A stretch of DNA of 39,733 bases, taken from positions 1 through 39,733 of the forward strand of contig JAJUJH010000006.1 in assembly GCA_029265435.1 (NCBI GenBank). Direction: 5' to 3'. Position numbers and translations under genes: made by a program. Source of the stretch: Clostridiales bacterium (GTDB lineage: Bacteria > Bacillota > Clostridia > Christensenellales > SZUA-584). The notes under the pieces are model-generated. The model did not search any database and was not told the DNA's origin. It was given only the letters and a program-made list of their open reading frames with translations. Of this stretch, positions 15,172 to 24,282 are shown one piece after another. Each line of letters opens with the position of its first letter. Position 1 is the stretch's first letter.

Positions 15172-17484
15172 TTGGTGACTGCAATGAATATAAAGATGCT
15201 GCCTGCGGATCTGTTTCCCATCGTTCATAACGGACCGGCTTGCGCCGGCTCCGCCGATTTAGAATTTTCATCCGAAAACGGTCCGCCGAAAAAAACACCC
15301 GAAAAGGCTCCGGCTCCAACAACCCCCCCGCCCGCAGTCGAAAAGGCGGCTCCTCCGGCCGACGCGCTGCTTCAGTCCCTCGCGGACGCCGCAGCCAAAA
15401 TATCCCCCGACGCCAGGGCGGCAATATCCGCGCTTTTCGACCAGATCAGAGACGGCAGGCCGAGAACCGTTAAAGCGCGCAAAACACCCGCTCCGGCGGC
15501 GTCAGTTCGGGTGGCGTCAGCTCCGGCGGCTCCGGCAAAGAGCATCCCCGTCGGCGTCCCCCGCGCGCGATACTATCTTTGCACCGTGACGGATAAGACG
15601 TACCTCGTCAAAATCCTCGCCCAATACCGTACGCTTGACGCGACCACAACGGGCTTCCATCTATTTGTGTGCTGTACGGACGAGGAGTCTTACCGAGTTC
15701 TGAACGCGCTCAGGCTGCCGCATTGCACGCCCGTCGGCCTTAAGAATCTGGGCGACAGAGAGTTGTACGATCTCCAGCGGGAGCGCAAGGCCAACGAATT
15801 CTGCTGGACGCTGAAAAGCTATCTGATGATGTATCTGATCAAGGACTGCAATTTGCCGCATGTGCTGTACTGCGACGGCGATATCGGCTTTACATCCGAC
15901 CTTTCGCTGCTGTATGAAGACTGGGGCGGCAGTTCCATTTATCTGTGCACGCAGCGCGATGTGGATTGGGTAGAAAAAAAGTACGGCAAATACCAGGCGG
16001 GTATTCTCGGAATCAGAAACAACGAAACAGGCTTCAGAATGCTGCGCTGGTGGAAAAACAAATGCCGAGAGTGGTGTTTTGCCTACGAAGACAACGGCCG
16101 TCTCGGCGACCAGAAATACCTCGACGAGGTACCGGCGCTTTTTGAAGACGTCAAAATATCGTGGAACAAAGGCATCAACGCGGCGCCGTGGAATTTGATT
16201 TATAACAACGGATACAAAATCGCCGCGTCGGGCGGCGGCCTGACGATTGACGGCGATCCGCTCGCGGCGTATCACTTTGCCTGTCTCAGCGTTTACGACG
16301 AGAGCCACTTCGACCTTTGGAGCCTCGGCCATATCACGATCCAGCCGGAGGTGCTCAGCGGCATCTATGTGCCGTATTTGAAAACGCTGCGCGAAAGCGC
16401 GGCGATACTCAAAGCCCTGATGAGCGGCGAACAGCCGTTGTTCAGCCAGGGCCGGTTTGAAGAGGCGAAAACCCCCTTTGTACTGACGGAACAAAGCTTG
16501 GAGCTGCTCTCATGGGATAACGAGTATGCGTTCTGCACCGTATCCAGCCGGACGTATACCGCGCGAACGCTGGCGCTTTACAGCTCGATAAGGCGGCATA
16601 TGAGCCATTTCCATCTGTGGGTCTGCTGCGCCGACGATACGGCATACGCCATGCTCTCGCGTTTTGGCCTTGCCAACACAACGCTTCTGCGTGTGGAGGA
16701 TGTGGAAACGCCCGAAATCCGCGCAACGCGCTCAAGCAAAACGCTCACGGAATACTGCTGGACACTGAAGCCCGCGCTCTGCAGCTATGTGTTCAGGCAT
16801 TACAACGTCAACAGGCTGCTCTATTGCGATTCGGATATATACTTCTTCTCCCATCCGCGTCCGATATACGAGCTTTGGAACAACTATACCACTCTGCTCA
16901 ACCGCCAGCTCGGCTCGCCCGAGCTCGAAGCCAGGCACGGCATGTATCAGGCGGGCATGATCGGCTTTACCAAGGAAGCCGAATCGTTGAGAATACTGGA
17001 CTGGTGGCTCAAAAAATGCACCGAGTGGTGCTATGACGACCACAGCGACCCTTCGCGCTGGGGAGACCAGAAATATCTCCAGCAGATTCCGGACCTTTTT
17101 GAATCCATACGGGTCAACAGCCGGTACGGGCTTGTGGCGGCGCCGTGGAACATCGTGATGAACAACACCAAGGGCTTAACCGTCAGCCGTTCGGGCAGCG
17201 ATATCTATATCGGAAGCGAAAAGCTGATCGCGTATCACTTCGGCAGCATCAATATGCTGGACGCCTTCACCTTTGATCTGTGGAAGCACGAACCGCTGAC
17301 TTTTGACAAGCGCATTATTGATTATATCTATACGCCGTATCTGAGACATTTAAGCGAGATCAGCAGGGCGATAGAAGAAAAAGGCTTCGGCTGTCTGCAA
17401 TTTGCGGATATCCGAAGCGCCAAAAATCCGTTCCGTCTGGAACCGCCGAAGGAGGCCGGCCATGCCGTGTCCGCTGACCGGTAA
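15172..17484 (+). CDS. Tandem double glycosyltransferase
   Basis: 770 residues with two homologous glycosyltransferase domains. After a Pro/Ala-rich linker (about residues 38-128), domain 1 (132-445) has NEFCWTLKSYL, the DXD motif YCDGD (around 235), KYQAGILGI, LGDQKYLDEVPALFEDVKI and GINAAPWN. Domain 2 (445-760) repeats each: TEYCWTLKPAL, YCDSD (around 553), MYQAGMIGF, WGDQKYLQQIPDLFESIRV and LVAAPWN. Both have intact metal-binding acids, so two sequential or alternating transfers are plausible. The family resembles GT-A nucleotide-sugar transferases of the GT8-like type; the sugar is unknown. TTG 15172, GTG 15175 or ATG 15184 could start it; AAAGG at 15161 favours the first two. The end overlaps the SDR gene. 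Confidence 0.85.
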   Translation: MVTAMNIKMLPADLFPIVHNGPACAGSADLEFSSENGPPKKTPEKAPAPTTPPPAVEKAAPPADALLQSLADAAAKISPDARAAISALFDQIRDGRPRTVKARKTPAPAASVRVASAPAAPAKSIPVGVPRARYYLCTVTDKTYLVKILAQYRTLDATTTGFHLFVCCTDEESYRVLNALRLPHCTPVGLKNLGDRELYDLQRERKANEFCWTLKSYLMMYLIKDCNLPHVLYCDGDIGFTSDLSLLYEDWGGSSIYLCTQRDVDWVEKKYGKYQAGILGIRNNETGFRMLRWWKNKCREWCFAYEDNGRLGDQKYLDEVPALFEDVKISWNKGINAAPWNLIYNNGYKIAASGGGLTIDGDPLAAYHFACLSVYDESHFDLWSLGHITIQPEVLSGIYVPYLKTLRESAAILKALMSGEQPLFSQGRFEEAKTPFVLTEQSLELLSWDNEYAFCTVSSRTYTARTLALYSSIRRHMSHFHLWVCCADDTAYAMLSRFGLANTTLLRVEDVETPEIRATRSSKTLTEYCWTLKPALCSYVFRHYNVNRLLYCDSDIYFFSHPRPIYELWNNYTTLLNRQLGSPELEARHGMYQAGMIGFTKEAESLRILDWWLKKCTEWCYDDHSDPSRWGDQKYLQQIPDLFESIRVNSRYGLVAAPWNIVMNNTKGLTVSRSGSDIYIGSEKLIAYHFGSINMLDAFTFDLWKHEPLTFDKRIIDYIYTPYLRHLSEISRAIEEKGFGCLQFADIRSAKNPFRLEPPKEAGHAVSADR

Positions 17485-18415
17485 ACGCCTTATCGTGACG
17501 GGCGGCGCGGGTTTTATCGGCTCGCATTTGGTCCGCCGCCTCGCACAGCAAAACGCAGACGTCACCGTGCTCGCCAAAAGCGATACCTCTCTTTGGCGGC
17601 TGACGCAGTTCGGCTGTCTCTGCCGCGTGGCGCCGGCGGATATTTCGGACGAAGCGGCGGTCATGCGCGCATTGGCCGATTCGCCGCCCGACGGCGTGTT
17701 CCATCTCGCGGCATACGGCGTGGATCCGGCGGATCGGAATGTTTCGCGCGCAATCAGCGTCAACGTGACAGGAACGGTCAATCTGCTCAAGGCGATGGCC
17801 GCATGCGGCTGTCCGCGCATCGTCGCGCTGGGAAGCGGTGCGGAATACGGCAATCAGGAAGGCCCCGTCGGCGAAACCGCACCGCTGCATCCCGAAAATG
17901 TATACGCAAGCACAAAGGCGGCCGCGGCGCTGATTTCGCACCAATATGCGGCTCAGAACGATATCGGCATCGTAACGCTGCGCCCGTTCGGCGTATACGG
18001 CGAGGCGGAGCCGCCCCACAAGCTGTTCTGCCACGCCATACTGAAAATGCTGCGCGGCGAGACGCTGGATCTGACGCCGTGCACACAGTGCCGGGATTAC
18101 TGCTACGTCGGGGATATCGTGAACGCGCTCGTCGCCGCTTTTGAAAGAAACGAAATTCAAAACGCCGTATTCAATCTCGGCACCGGCACCGCCCGCCCCC
18201 TGCGCGACTATATTGAGCAGCTGCGCGATATTATCAAACCGGCAGGCCGCATCAACTACGGCGCGCTGCCTTTCCGCGCGCAGGAGCAGTGGGCGCCCGT
18301 TCCCGATGTTCGGCTTGCCGCCGAGCGGCTCGGCTGGCGAAGCGCATGCGGCCTTGAAGACGGCCTTCGAAAAACGGTGGACTGGTTCCGTGTACATAGC
18401 GGCTTCTACGACTAA
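17462..18415 (+). CDS. NAD-dependent epimerase/dehydratase (extended SDR)
   Basis: 317 residues from ATG 17462, chosen because AAGGAGG sits just before it, although the frame is open further upstream. The N-terminus VTGGAGFIGSHLVRRL is the Rossmann GxxGxxG motif. VFHLAAYGV, the Ser in LGSGAEYGN and Y-A-S-T-K (YxxxK) supply the nucleotide-sugar SDR active site, and LRPFGVYG and RDYCYVGDIVNAL are conserved. It most likely modifies a nucleotide sugar, probably a CDP-sugar given the adjacent cytidylyltransferase; CDP-abequose or CDP-paratose synthase-like activity is possible but unproven. It overlaps the end of the double glycosyltransferase by 23 bp and ends the cluster. Confidence 0.88.
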   Translation: MPCPLTGKRLIVTGGAGFIGSHLVRRLAQQNADVTVLAKSDTSLWRLTQFGCLCRVAPADISDEAAVMRALADSPPDGVFHLAAYGVDPADRNVSRAISVNVTGTVNLLKAMAACGCPRIVALGSGAEYGNQEGPVGETAPLHPENVYASTKAAAALISHQYAAQNDIGIVTLRPFGVYGEAEPPHKLFCHAILKMLRGETLDLTPCTQCRDYCYVGDIVNALVAAFERNEIQNAVFNLGTGTARPLRDYIEQLRDIIKPAGRINYGALPFRAQEQWAPVPDVRLAAERLGWRSACGLEDGLRKTVDWFRVHSGFYD

Positions 18416-18506
18416 AATACCATTCAAAGTTTTTAAGCGGATAATCGGTTTGACGAAATACCATATTGCCAGCAGATACCAGATTGCCGGCAGAGATTTG
18501 CAGGAA

Positions 18507-19352
18507 TTACCTTAGGCCCAGCTTTGCGCAGAACTCGGGCAGGCCTTCCTCGAAATTCACGCCGAAGCGCACATCCGTCCCGGCGCACCGCGTGCGCTCG
18601 ATGCTGCCAACGGTGAAATCCACCGCGATCTGCGCCGACTCCGCGAGCCCGAACCCTCGCATCACGGCAGAAATGAGCGCGCTTCCAAAAACGTCGCCTG
18701 TGCCGTGATAGCTGCCTTCGATCCGACGCGAAAACGCATATTCCGTTTTATTCCCGACGCTGTCGAAAGCCGCCGCGCCAAGACGCTTTTCGTCAAAATA
18801 GACGCCCGTCAGCACCACGCGCCGCGGCCCCAGCTCCGAAAGCCTTTTGAGCATATCTTCGATATACGCCGGCGTATACGGGCCTTCGCGGTATGCCGTC
18901 CGCGTCAGCAGCGCCGCTTCGGTCATATTCGGTATGATGATGTCCGCTTTTGCGCAAAGCTTTCTCATGCCGTCAGGAAAGTTTTTTGGAAACACCTTGT
19001 ACATTTCACCGTTATCCGCCATCACGGGATCCACCAGGACAAGCGTATCGTCCGCACGAAGCCGCTCAAACACCTCCGCCATGATGTCGATCTGCTCGAA
19101 CGACCCGAGAAAACCGGAGTACAGCGCGTCGAAATGAAGGCCGAGCGAACGCCAATGTTCGGCGATCGGCAGTATGTCCCGCGTCAGATCCCGGTATGTG
19201 AAGCCGGTGAAACCGCCCGTATGCGTAGACAGTACGGCGGTGGGAATCACGCTGACCTCAATGCCGGCCGCTGAAATGATGGGAAGCGCCACCGTGAGCG
19301 AGCATTTCCCGAAACCGGATATGTCATGGATGGCTGCGATTCTTTTCTGCAT
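18507..19352 (-). CDS. Pyridoxal/pyridoxamine kinase
   Basis: 281 residues of the PfkB/ribokinase superfamily, phosphorylating pyridoxal-type vitamers for PLP salvage. The start MQKRIAAIHDISGFGKCSLTVALP is the PdxK/PdxY signature; STHTGGFTGFTYRDLT, DALYSGFLGSFEQID, VLVDPVMADNGEMY, IIIPNMTEAALLT and SYHGTGDVFGSALISAV (anion hole with catalytic Asp) follow in order. ATG 19352 is preferred; AGGAG lies 11 bases before it, and a TTG two codons earlier is spaced better, so the start is uncertain by two residues. It is a single gene between the glycan cluster and repeat copy 2. Confidence 0.93.
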   Translation of the reverse strand: MQKRIAAIHDISGFGKCSLTVALPIISAAGIEVSVIPTAVLSTHTGGFTGFTYRDLTRDILPIAEHWRSLGLHFDALYSGFLGSFEQIDIMAEVFERLRADDTLVLVDPVMADNGEMYKVFPKNFPDGMRKLCAKADIIIPNMTEAALLTRTAYREGPYTPAYIEDMLKRLSELGPRRVVLTGVYFDEKRLGAAAFDSVGNKTEYAFSRRIEGSYHGTGDVFGSALISAVMRGFGLAESAQIAVDFTVGSIERTRCAGTDVRFGVNFEEGLPEFCAKLGLR

Positions 19353-19443
19353 GTGCAAGTCAACTCCTATCAATGATAGTCCATTATATCCCGCGCCTTC
19401 CGTTTCGCACAAGCCCGAAGCGGCAAAAGGGCTTCATTGAAAA

Positions 19444-19655
19444 AGCCTCCCGTACTGCCGGCGGAAGGCTTGGACTGTCAATAAAGCCAATAATATTATA
19501 AATCGCGGGCAAGACGGGCTTGGCCCGCGCAGCCCGCACCTTGCGGTTTTGCGCCGTTTCGAGCTTGCGAGGAACAAGCAAAGCCGGAAAACTGTCGGAA
19601 AACCGAAGGTTTTTCGACAAGCTGAGCCTCCCGTACTGCCGGCGGAAGGCTTGGA
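19444..19655 (+). repeat. Terminator-nested dispersed element, copy 2
   Basis: The element is 19475-19624 (150 bp). It is flanked by a 31-bp sequence repeated without any mismatch (19444-19474 and 19625-19655), itself an imperfect stem-loop (GCCTCCCG..CGGCGGAAGGC). On the minus strand the left hairpin is followed by TTTTT (complement of 19440-19444), so the host site is the terminator of the vanW-like gene ending at 19679. Stem 1 is CGCGGGC/GCCCGCG (19504-19510/19523-19529). The perfect flanks make this the youngest-looking copy. Confidence 0.92.
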
Positions 19656-19678
19656 GCATTCGATTGAACCTGTTTTGT

Positions 19679-21439
19679 TTATGCCGCCGGAACCGCCGGA
19701 TCAGTCGATGCCGCCGGATCGGCCGGAGCCGTCGGATCGGGGGCAGGCGGGCCGGACTCAGGCCAATAGTAATATGTCACGCCGTTAACCGGCTTGTAAT
19801 CCGCATGCTCATACAGCTTTTCGGATAGCTGCGTGCCGTCGGCGGCCAGCACATATTTATATACGTCGATCTTCGTCCCTGCGTGCGGCGTCGAAAATAC
19901 GTATACCGGATTTTCCGGGCTCAGCACCGTGTCGTCGGGCGCGACCTTCGTATTGTATACCGAACGCGATGTGCCCATGCCGTAATGGGAACCCTTGTTG
20001 CTCGAACGAAAATCGTAAATGATGTTCTCGCCGAATTCCGGATCCACTGGCAGCTGACCGTACACCTCCACTGTGACCGTCTTTTTCTTCGGATCGACGT
20101 AAGACACGAGATAGACGGGTTTCGTATTGTCGTTGCGGAGCTTGAGGTCCTGCGCACCCGTATTCAGCGTCGCATCGAGGCCTTTGGATATATAATCCGA
20201 CGGCGTGGAATGATGCCAGAACTCCACGATGGTCAGGTTCGCGCGGAGCGCCGCGTTATACGTCGTGCTGCCGAGCTGGCAGGCACCGCCGCCCACCTGC
20301 GGCGTCGAGCCGCCGTTTTCAAGGCCCGCCGCCTTGCGCCAGCCGATCGTTCTCGCCGTCGTTGCGTTGCGCGGGCCCGCCTTCTCGTTGGCCGACCACA
20401 CCTCTCCCGGATTCAACACCGACGCGTTGATAAAGCTTGACATGCGCGACACGTTCCACACGCGGTTCTGGCCGTCATGTTTGCTGTAGCTCGATGTCCA
20501 CGATGCGATCAGCTGCGTATCCGCTTTGATATCGTCAAGCTTGACTGTCGCCTCCGTGACTTTCACCGGCACCTCGATCTCGCTGAAATCACCGGTTTCG
20601 ACCGCGCTTTTCACCTTGTCGAATATGGCGTCCGTATCGCAATCAAGCCCGGTCACCTCGGGCGAATAATAAAACCGTGCGATGCTCGCGTCTTCGGGTA
20701 TGAAGTTCTCCGTTTCATAATGATCGTTGTTCCAATACTGATAGCGAAGCTTGTTGACACTCGACAGATCGATGCGTACAAGCTCGGGGCGGTCTAGATT
20801 TTTACCTTTGGAGTTTGCGTCCGCGAGCGCCCTCGGATCCGGTTCGTATTTGACGGGGTTGCCTTCCGCGTCCAGCGAATAGCCGTTTGGCATAAACTCC
20901 GCCGTCGCGTCTTTGGGCGCCTGATCAAGCTCGGTTTTGATTCTGGCGAGAGCTTCGCGAAGCTTTTCGTCGTTTGTCTTTAAGCGCACGGTAAACGAAA
21001 CGCCTTCGCTTTTCGCCTTGTCGTACGCGGCCTTGCGTTCATCGAAAGCGCCCGTATGCCCATATTCGGCCGCCTGCGCCAATATATCTTCATAGTCGGT
21101 TTCAACCCCGAGGTCCGTCAGCGCGTATTCATGAATTTCGCCGTTGACGTTCAGCTTAAACGTTTCGGCGCTTAAAAGCTCTTTGCTTATGCCCTGCGTG
21201 GCAGTCTTGGCTTCCTCCGCCGTCAGCCCCGATATATCCACGCCGTTCACGCTGATACCCGCCATCACCGTATGGAAATCCAGCACGCGCTCCACACGCT
21301 GCTCTCTGCCGCCGAATACCAAAAACGCGGCAGCCGCCGCAGCAAGCACCAACACGCAGGCCGACACGATCACAAAAATACGCCGGCCTTTCTTTTTGCC
21401 GGGGCTGACTTCCATGGTTTCTCCAACTTCTCCAATCAT
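19679..21439 (-). CDS. VanW-family membrane-anchored protein
   Basis: About 586 residues with one N-terminal anchor (RRIFVIVSACVLVLAAAAAAFLVF) and a long extracellular part. Residues after the anchor (MAGISVNGVDISGLTAEEA) match the PG_binding_4-type repeat. The VanW core is FINASVLNPGEVWSANEKAGPRNATTARTIGWRKA, followed by GGGACQLGSTTYNAAL and IVEFWHHSTPSDYISKGLDAT. The C-terminus is a Pro/Ala/Asp-rich tail. VanW proteins are common in clostridia and linked to the cell wall; despite the name, no van ligase genes occur here, so resistance is not implied. ATG 21439 or ATG 21415 (better spaced GGAGA) may be the start. The terminator is occupied by repeat copy 2. Confidence 0.9.
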   Translation of the reverse strand: MIGEVGETMEVSPGKKKGRRIFVIVSACVLVLAAAAAAFLVFGGREQRVERVLDFHTVMAGISVNGVDISGLTAEEAKTATQGISKELLSAETFKLNVNGEIHEYALTDLGVETDYEDILAQAAEYGHTGAFDERKAAYDKAKSEGVSFTVRLKTNDEKLREALARIKTELDQAPKDATAEFMPNGYSLDAEGNPVKYEPDPRALADANSKGKNLDRPELVRIDLSSVNKLRYQYWNNDHYETENFIPEDASIARFYYSPEVTGLDCDTDAIFDKVKSAVETGDFSEIEVPVKVTEATVKLDDIKADTQLIASWTSSYSKHDGQNRVWNVSRMSSFINASVLNPGEVWSANEKAGPRNATTARTIGWRKAAGLENGGSTPQVGGGACQLGSTTYNAALRANLTIVEFWHHSTPSDYISKGLDATLNTGAQDLKLRNDNTKPVYLVSYVDPKKKTVTVEVYGQLPVDPEFGENIIYDFRSSNKGSHYGMGTSRSVYNTKVAPDDTVLSPENPVYVFSTPHAGTKIDVYKYVLAADGTQLSEKLYEHADYKPVNGVTYYYWPESGPPAPDPTAPADPAASTDPAVPAA

Positions 21440-21599
21440 AAAAAAAGGCCCTCTTTCAAAATACAAATCAAATATATAATTAACATTATCCTACTCAATT
21501 ATACGCACAAAATGCCTTCCCGGCAATAAAAAACATTTTCCCCGGCGCAAAACCAAAACCTGCCGACGTTTAATACATAAGCCAAGAAGGCTTTGCGCC

Positions 21600-21989
21600 T
21601 TATGATTCCGCTTCAAAACGTCTTGCCAGCGCCGTCATCTCCGTTTTGTCCTGCTCGGTAAGCTGACCGTTATCGGCCATGGCCAGCAACAGCCGCCCCA
21701 CCGATCCAAAGAAGCCGCGCCTTTTCGCAAGCTCTTGTCCCTCCGCATAAAGCGCATCCTGCTCGGTCACAAGCGGAAAATACAGCTTGTCCTTAAGGTT
21801 GCGTTCTTCCGCCGTTAGCAGCCCCTTTTTCGTCATGTTGCGAAGATAAGTATGATAGGTTTTATAGCTCCACTCCACGCCGCCGTGCTTCGCGCGCACC
21901 GCATGAACGATCTGCTTCATCGTCATCGGCGGCTGTCCCCAAAGCGTCTTTAATATGACCCATTCCGAGTCTGCCAGCCTTCTATTCAT
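21600..21989 (-). CDS. BlaI/MecI-family transcriptional repressor
   Basis: 129 residues. The N-terminal winged helix is typical of the penicillinase-repressor family: RRLADSEWVILKTLWGQPPMTMKQIVHAV, then WSYKTYHTYLRNMTKKGLLTAEE, with a helical dimerisation tail from residue 85. In classical systems a BlaR1-type protease cleaves this repressor, but no blaR1-like gene lies next to it, so the signal is unknown. Start ATG 21989 has GGAGGGG about ten bases upstream; a GTG three codons earlier lies on that site. Targets could be itself or neighbouring wall genes. Confidence 0.9.
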   Translation of the reverse strand: MNRRLADSEWVILKTLWGQPPMTMKQIVHAVRAKHGGVEWSYKTYHTYLRNMTKKGLLTAEERNLKDKLYFPLVTEQDALYAEGQELAKRRGFFGSVGRLLLAMADNGQLTEQDKTEMTALARRFEAES

Positions 21990-22195
21990 TTTCCGCACCC
22001 CTCCGCCAATAATGCCCCAAAAACACCGCTTTCAAGCGAAAAACGCCGCATATGCCGCTTTTCCCTCAGCATATGCGACAGACGGAATATTGTCAATCGG
22101 GCCGGCACACAGGCGAGCCGCCCTCACCGTCGCCGGAATTCTTCAGTATCCGTCTCTCCGGTTCCGCGCTTTCCATGTTCAAAAGATTTTCCCGT

Positions 22196-22345
22196 TCATG
22201 ACAGTAGGGCTGGAATCACGCCGTATATGCAGGCCATAAAAGCAAAAACGCCAAGCGCGATAGCAATGCAGGCCACAACAACCTTTGCCCTCGTATCGGT
22301 TGGTTCATCCGCGGGTATCCACATTTGCTTTTTATCTTTTTCCAT
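22196..22345 (-). CDS. Small single-pass membrane protein
   Basis: 49 residues from ATG 22345, preceded by GGGAGGAAGC. A charged, hydrophilic N-terminus (MEKDKKQMWIPADEPTDTRAK) is followed by one membrane helix (VVVACIAIALGVFAFMACIYGVI). I do not recognise the family. It stands alone between hcp and the BlaI-type gene, on the same strand, and downstream of the hcp terminator, so it needs its own promoter. Confidence 0.6.
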   Translation of the reverse strand: MEKDKKQMWIPADEPTDTRAKVVVACIAIALGVFAFMACIYGVIPALLS

Positions 22346-22492
22346 GCTTCCTCCCGAAAAGTCCTGCTTTTGTGATACTATGATTTTATACCATCTTATA
22401 TATTTTGTCATTGATTTGTTTTTGTTTTTGTCATAACGCCGCTGCCTTCCAAGCACACGAGTTTCCTTGCATCTTGCGGCAGCGTCTCTCAG

Positions 22493-22529
22493 AAAAAAAC
22501 TCCCGACAAACGCTATGGATTGCCGGGAG
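22493..22529 (-). terminator. Intrinsic terminator of hcp
   Basis: CTCCCG..CAA (from 22500) pairs with TTG..CGGGAG (to 22529) in an almost perfect stem; on the minus strand it is followed by seven T. It lies 26 bp after the hcp stop and holds no repeat element. Confidence 0.9.
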
Positions 22530-22555
22530 CCGCTTTTCATTTTGCGCCTTCTGGT

Positions 22556-24184
22556 CTACGCCAACAACAGCCTTAAATCGTCCTCAACTGTGCCAATACC
22601 GGCAATACCGAATTTTTCAACCAACACCTTTGCCACATGAGGAGACAGGAATCCCGGCAGCGTCGGACCAAGATGGATGTTTTTCACGCCCAGATACAAC
22701 AGCGCCAGCAGGACAATGACCGCTTTCTGCTCGTACCAAGCAATATTGTACGCAATCGGCAGCTTGTTGATATCTTCCAGCCCGAATACCTCCTTGAGCT
22801 TAAGGGCAATCACCGCAAGTGAATAAGAGTCGTTGCACTGGCCTGCGTCAAGCACTCTCGGAATTCCGCCGATACTGCCTAGGTCAAGCTTATTGTAACG
22901 ATACTTTGCGCATCCGGCTGTGAGTATGACGGTGTCCTTTGGAAGCCTTCGGGCAAACTCCGTATAGTACTCCCGCGACTTCATTCTTCCGTCGCACCCG
23001 GCCATCACGAAAAACTTCCTGATGGCGCCGGACTTTACGGCATCCACGACCTTATCGGCAAGCGCCAAAACCTGATGATGAGCAAAGCCGCCCACAATGC
23101 TTCCCGTTTCGATTGGCTCCGGCGACGGCAGCGTTTTGGCAAGCGCAATCATCTCCGAAAAATCTTTTTTTCCGTTTTCATCGGCATCAATATGCTTGCA
23201 GCCGGGATATCCGGCGGCTCCTGTGGTAAAGATCCTGCCCCGGACTTCTTCGCTTCTGGGCGGAACGATGCAGTTCGTGGTAAACAGGATGGGGCCGCGG
23301 AATGATACAAATTCGTCAAGCTGCTTCCACCATGAGTTGCCGTAATTTCCGACAAGGTTGTCGTATTTTTTGAAAGCGGGATAATAGTGGGCAGGCAGCA
23401 TCTCGCCATGGGTATAGACATCTACGCCCGTGCCCTTCGTCTGCTCAAGCAGCTGTTCGAGATCGGTTAAATCATGGCCCGAAATCAGCACGGCCGGATT
23501 CTTCCGCACTCCGATATTGACTTTCGTGATTTCCGGATTTCCGAATCTTCCGGTATGGGCGCCATCCAGCAAGGCCATCACCTTAACGCCATGCTCTCCC
23601 GTCTTGAGCGTCATTGCCACAAGCTCGTCCGCCGTGAGAGAATCGTCCAGCGTCGCGGCCAGCGCCTCGTAAATGAAAGCAGTTACGGCCGGATCCTTTT
23701 TGCCGATATTCCATGCGTGTTCGGCATACGCGGCCATCCCCTTGACACCGTAAACGATCATTTCACGCAAAGAGCGAATATCTTCGTTCCCCGTTGAAAG
23801 CACGCCCACAGACGCCGCTTTTTCAAGCATCGATTCCCTTGATTCCACGGTAAACACCGCCGCATCGTGCAGTCCGTCCGCATGAACGGAATTTTTAAGC
23901 TCGTCTCTCAGCGCAATCATCTTTCGAATCTGTTCCTCAATATGGCCGTCGTCGAAATTTGCGTTTGTGATGGTCATAAACAGGCTTTTGAGAACTTCTT
24001 TATTCATCTTGTCCAGTCTGCTGACATCGGCCTTTCCTTTTACAGCAAGAATGGAGATCCCTTTCAGAGTATACGTCAGAAGATCCTGAAGCTTTGCGAC
24101 CTCTTCATTCTTTCCGCATACGCCTTTAACCGTGCATCCCTTGTTTCCTCCCGTCTCCTGGCATTGATAGCAAAACATGCTCAT
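22556..24184 (-). CDS. hcp: Hydroxylamine reductase (hybrid cluster protein)
   Basis: 542 residues. Hcp carries a [4Fe-4S] (or 2Fe-2S) cluster and the unusual hybrid Fe-S-O cluster, and reduces NO or hydroxylamine, protecting anaerobes against nitrosative stress. The N-terminal cysteines C5, C8, C17 and C23 ([21 protein letters not shown]) are spaced as in the anaerobic-type enzyme. The hybrid-cluster ligands lie in [32 protein letters not shown] and [15 protein letters not shown] 24184 is behind GGGAGGAG; a second ATG two codons on is possible. A TGTTGC-N4-GCAACA palindrome lies 83 bp upstream. No separate Hcr reductase gene is nearby. Confidence 0.97.
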   Translation of the reverse strand: MSMFCYQCQETGGNKGCTVKGVCGKNEEVAKLQDLLTYTLKGISILAVKGKADVSRLDKMNKEVLKSLFMTITNANFDDGHIEEQIRKMIALRDELKNSVHADGLHDAAVFTVESRESMLEKAASVGVLSTGNEDIRSLREMIVYGVKGMAAYAEHAWNIGKKDPAVTAFIYEALAATLDDSLTADELVAMTLKTGEHGVKVMALLDGAHTGRFGNPEITKVNIGVRKNPAVLISGHDLTDLEQLLEQTKGTGVDVYTHGEMLPAHYYPAFKKYDNLVGNYGNSWWKQLDEFVSFRGPILFTTNCIVPPRSEEVRGRIFTTGAAGYPGCKHIDADENGKKDFSEMIALAKTLPSPEPIETGSIVGGFAHHQVLALADKVVDAVKSGAIRKFFVMAGCDGRMKSREYYTEFARRLPKDTVILTAGCAKYRYNKLDLGSIGGIPRVLDAGQCNDSYSLAVIALKLKEVFGLEDINKLPIAYNIAWYEQKAVIVLLALLYLGVKNIHLGPTLPGFLSPHVAKVLVEKFGIAGIGTVEDDLRLLLA

Positions 24185-24266
24185 GTCTTAACTCCTCCCT
24201 CGTCGTTATTTTTCGATCCAGCGATCGTTTATCGCTCTTATTCTACAGTTGAGCGGCAGAAATATA

Positions 24267-24282
24267 TGTTGCAAATGCAACA
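24267..24282. promoter_or_regulatory. Palindromic operator, likely Crp/Fnr (HcpR)-type
   Basis: TGTTGCAAATGCAACA is a perfect 16-bp inverted repeat (7 + 2 + 7), with the half-site spacing of Crp/Fnr-family sites (TGTTGC-N4-GCAACA). Regulators of this superfamily (HcpR) control hcp in many anaerobes. The regulator gene is not in the window. Confidence 0.65.

Noticed and set aside
19679-21439. Vancomycin resistance locus
   Set aside because: Only a VanW-family protein is present; VanW alone is common in clostridia and no vanHAX or vanRS genes are in the window.
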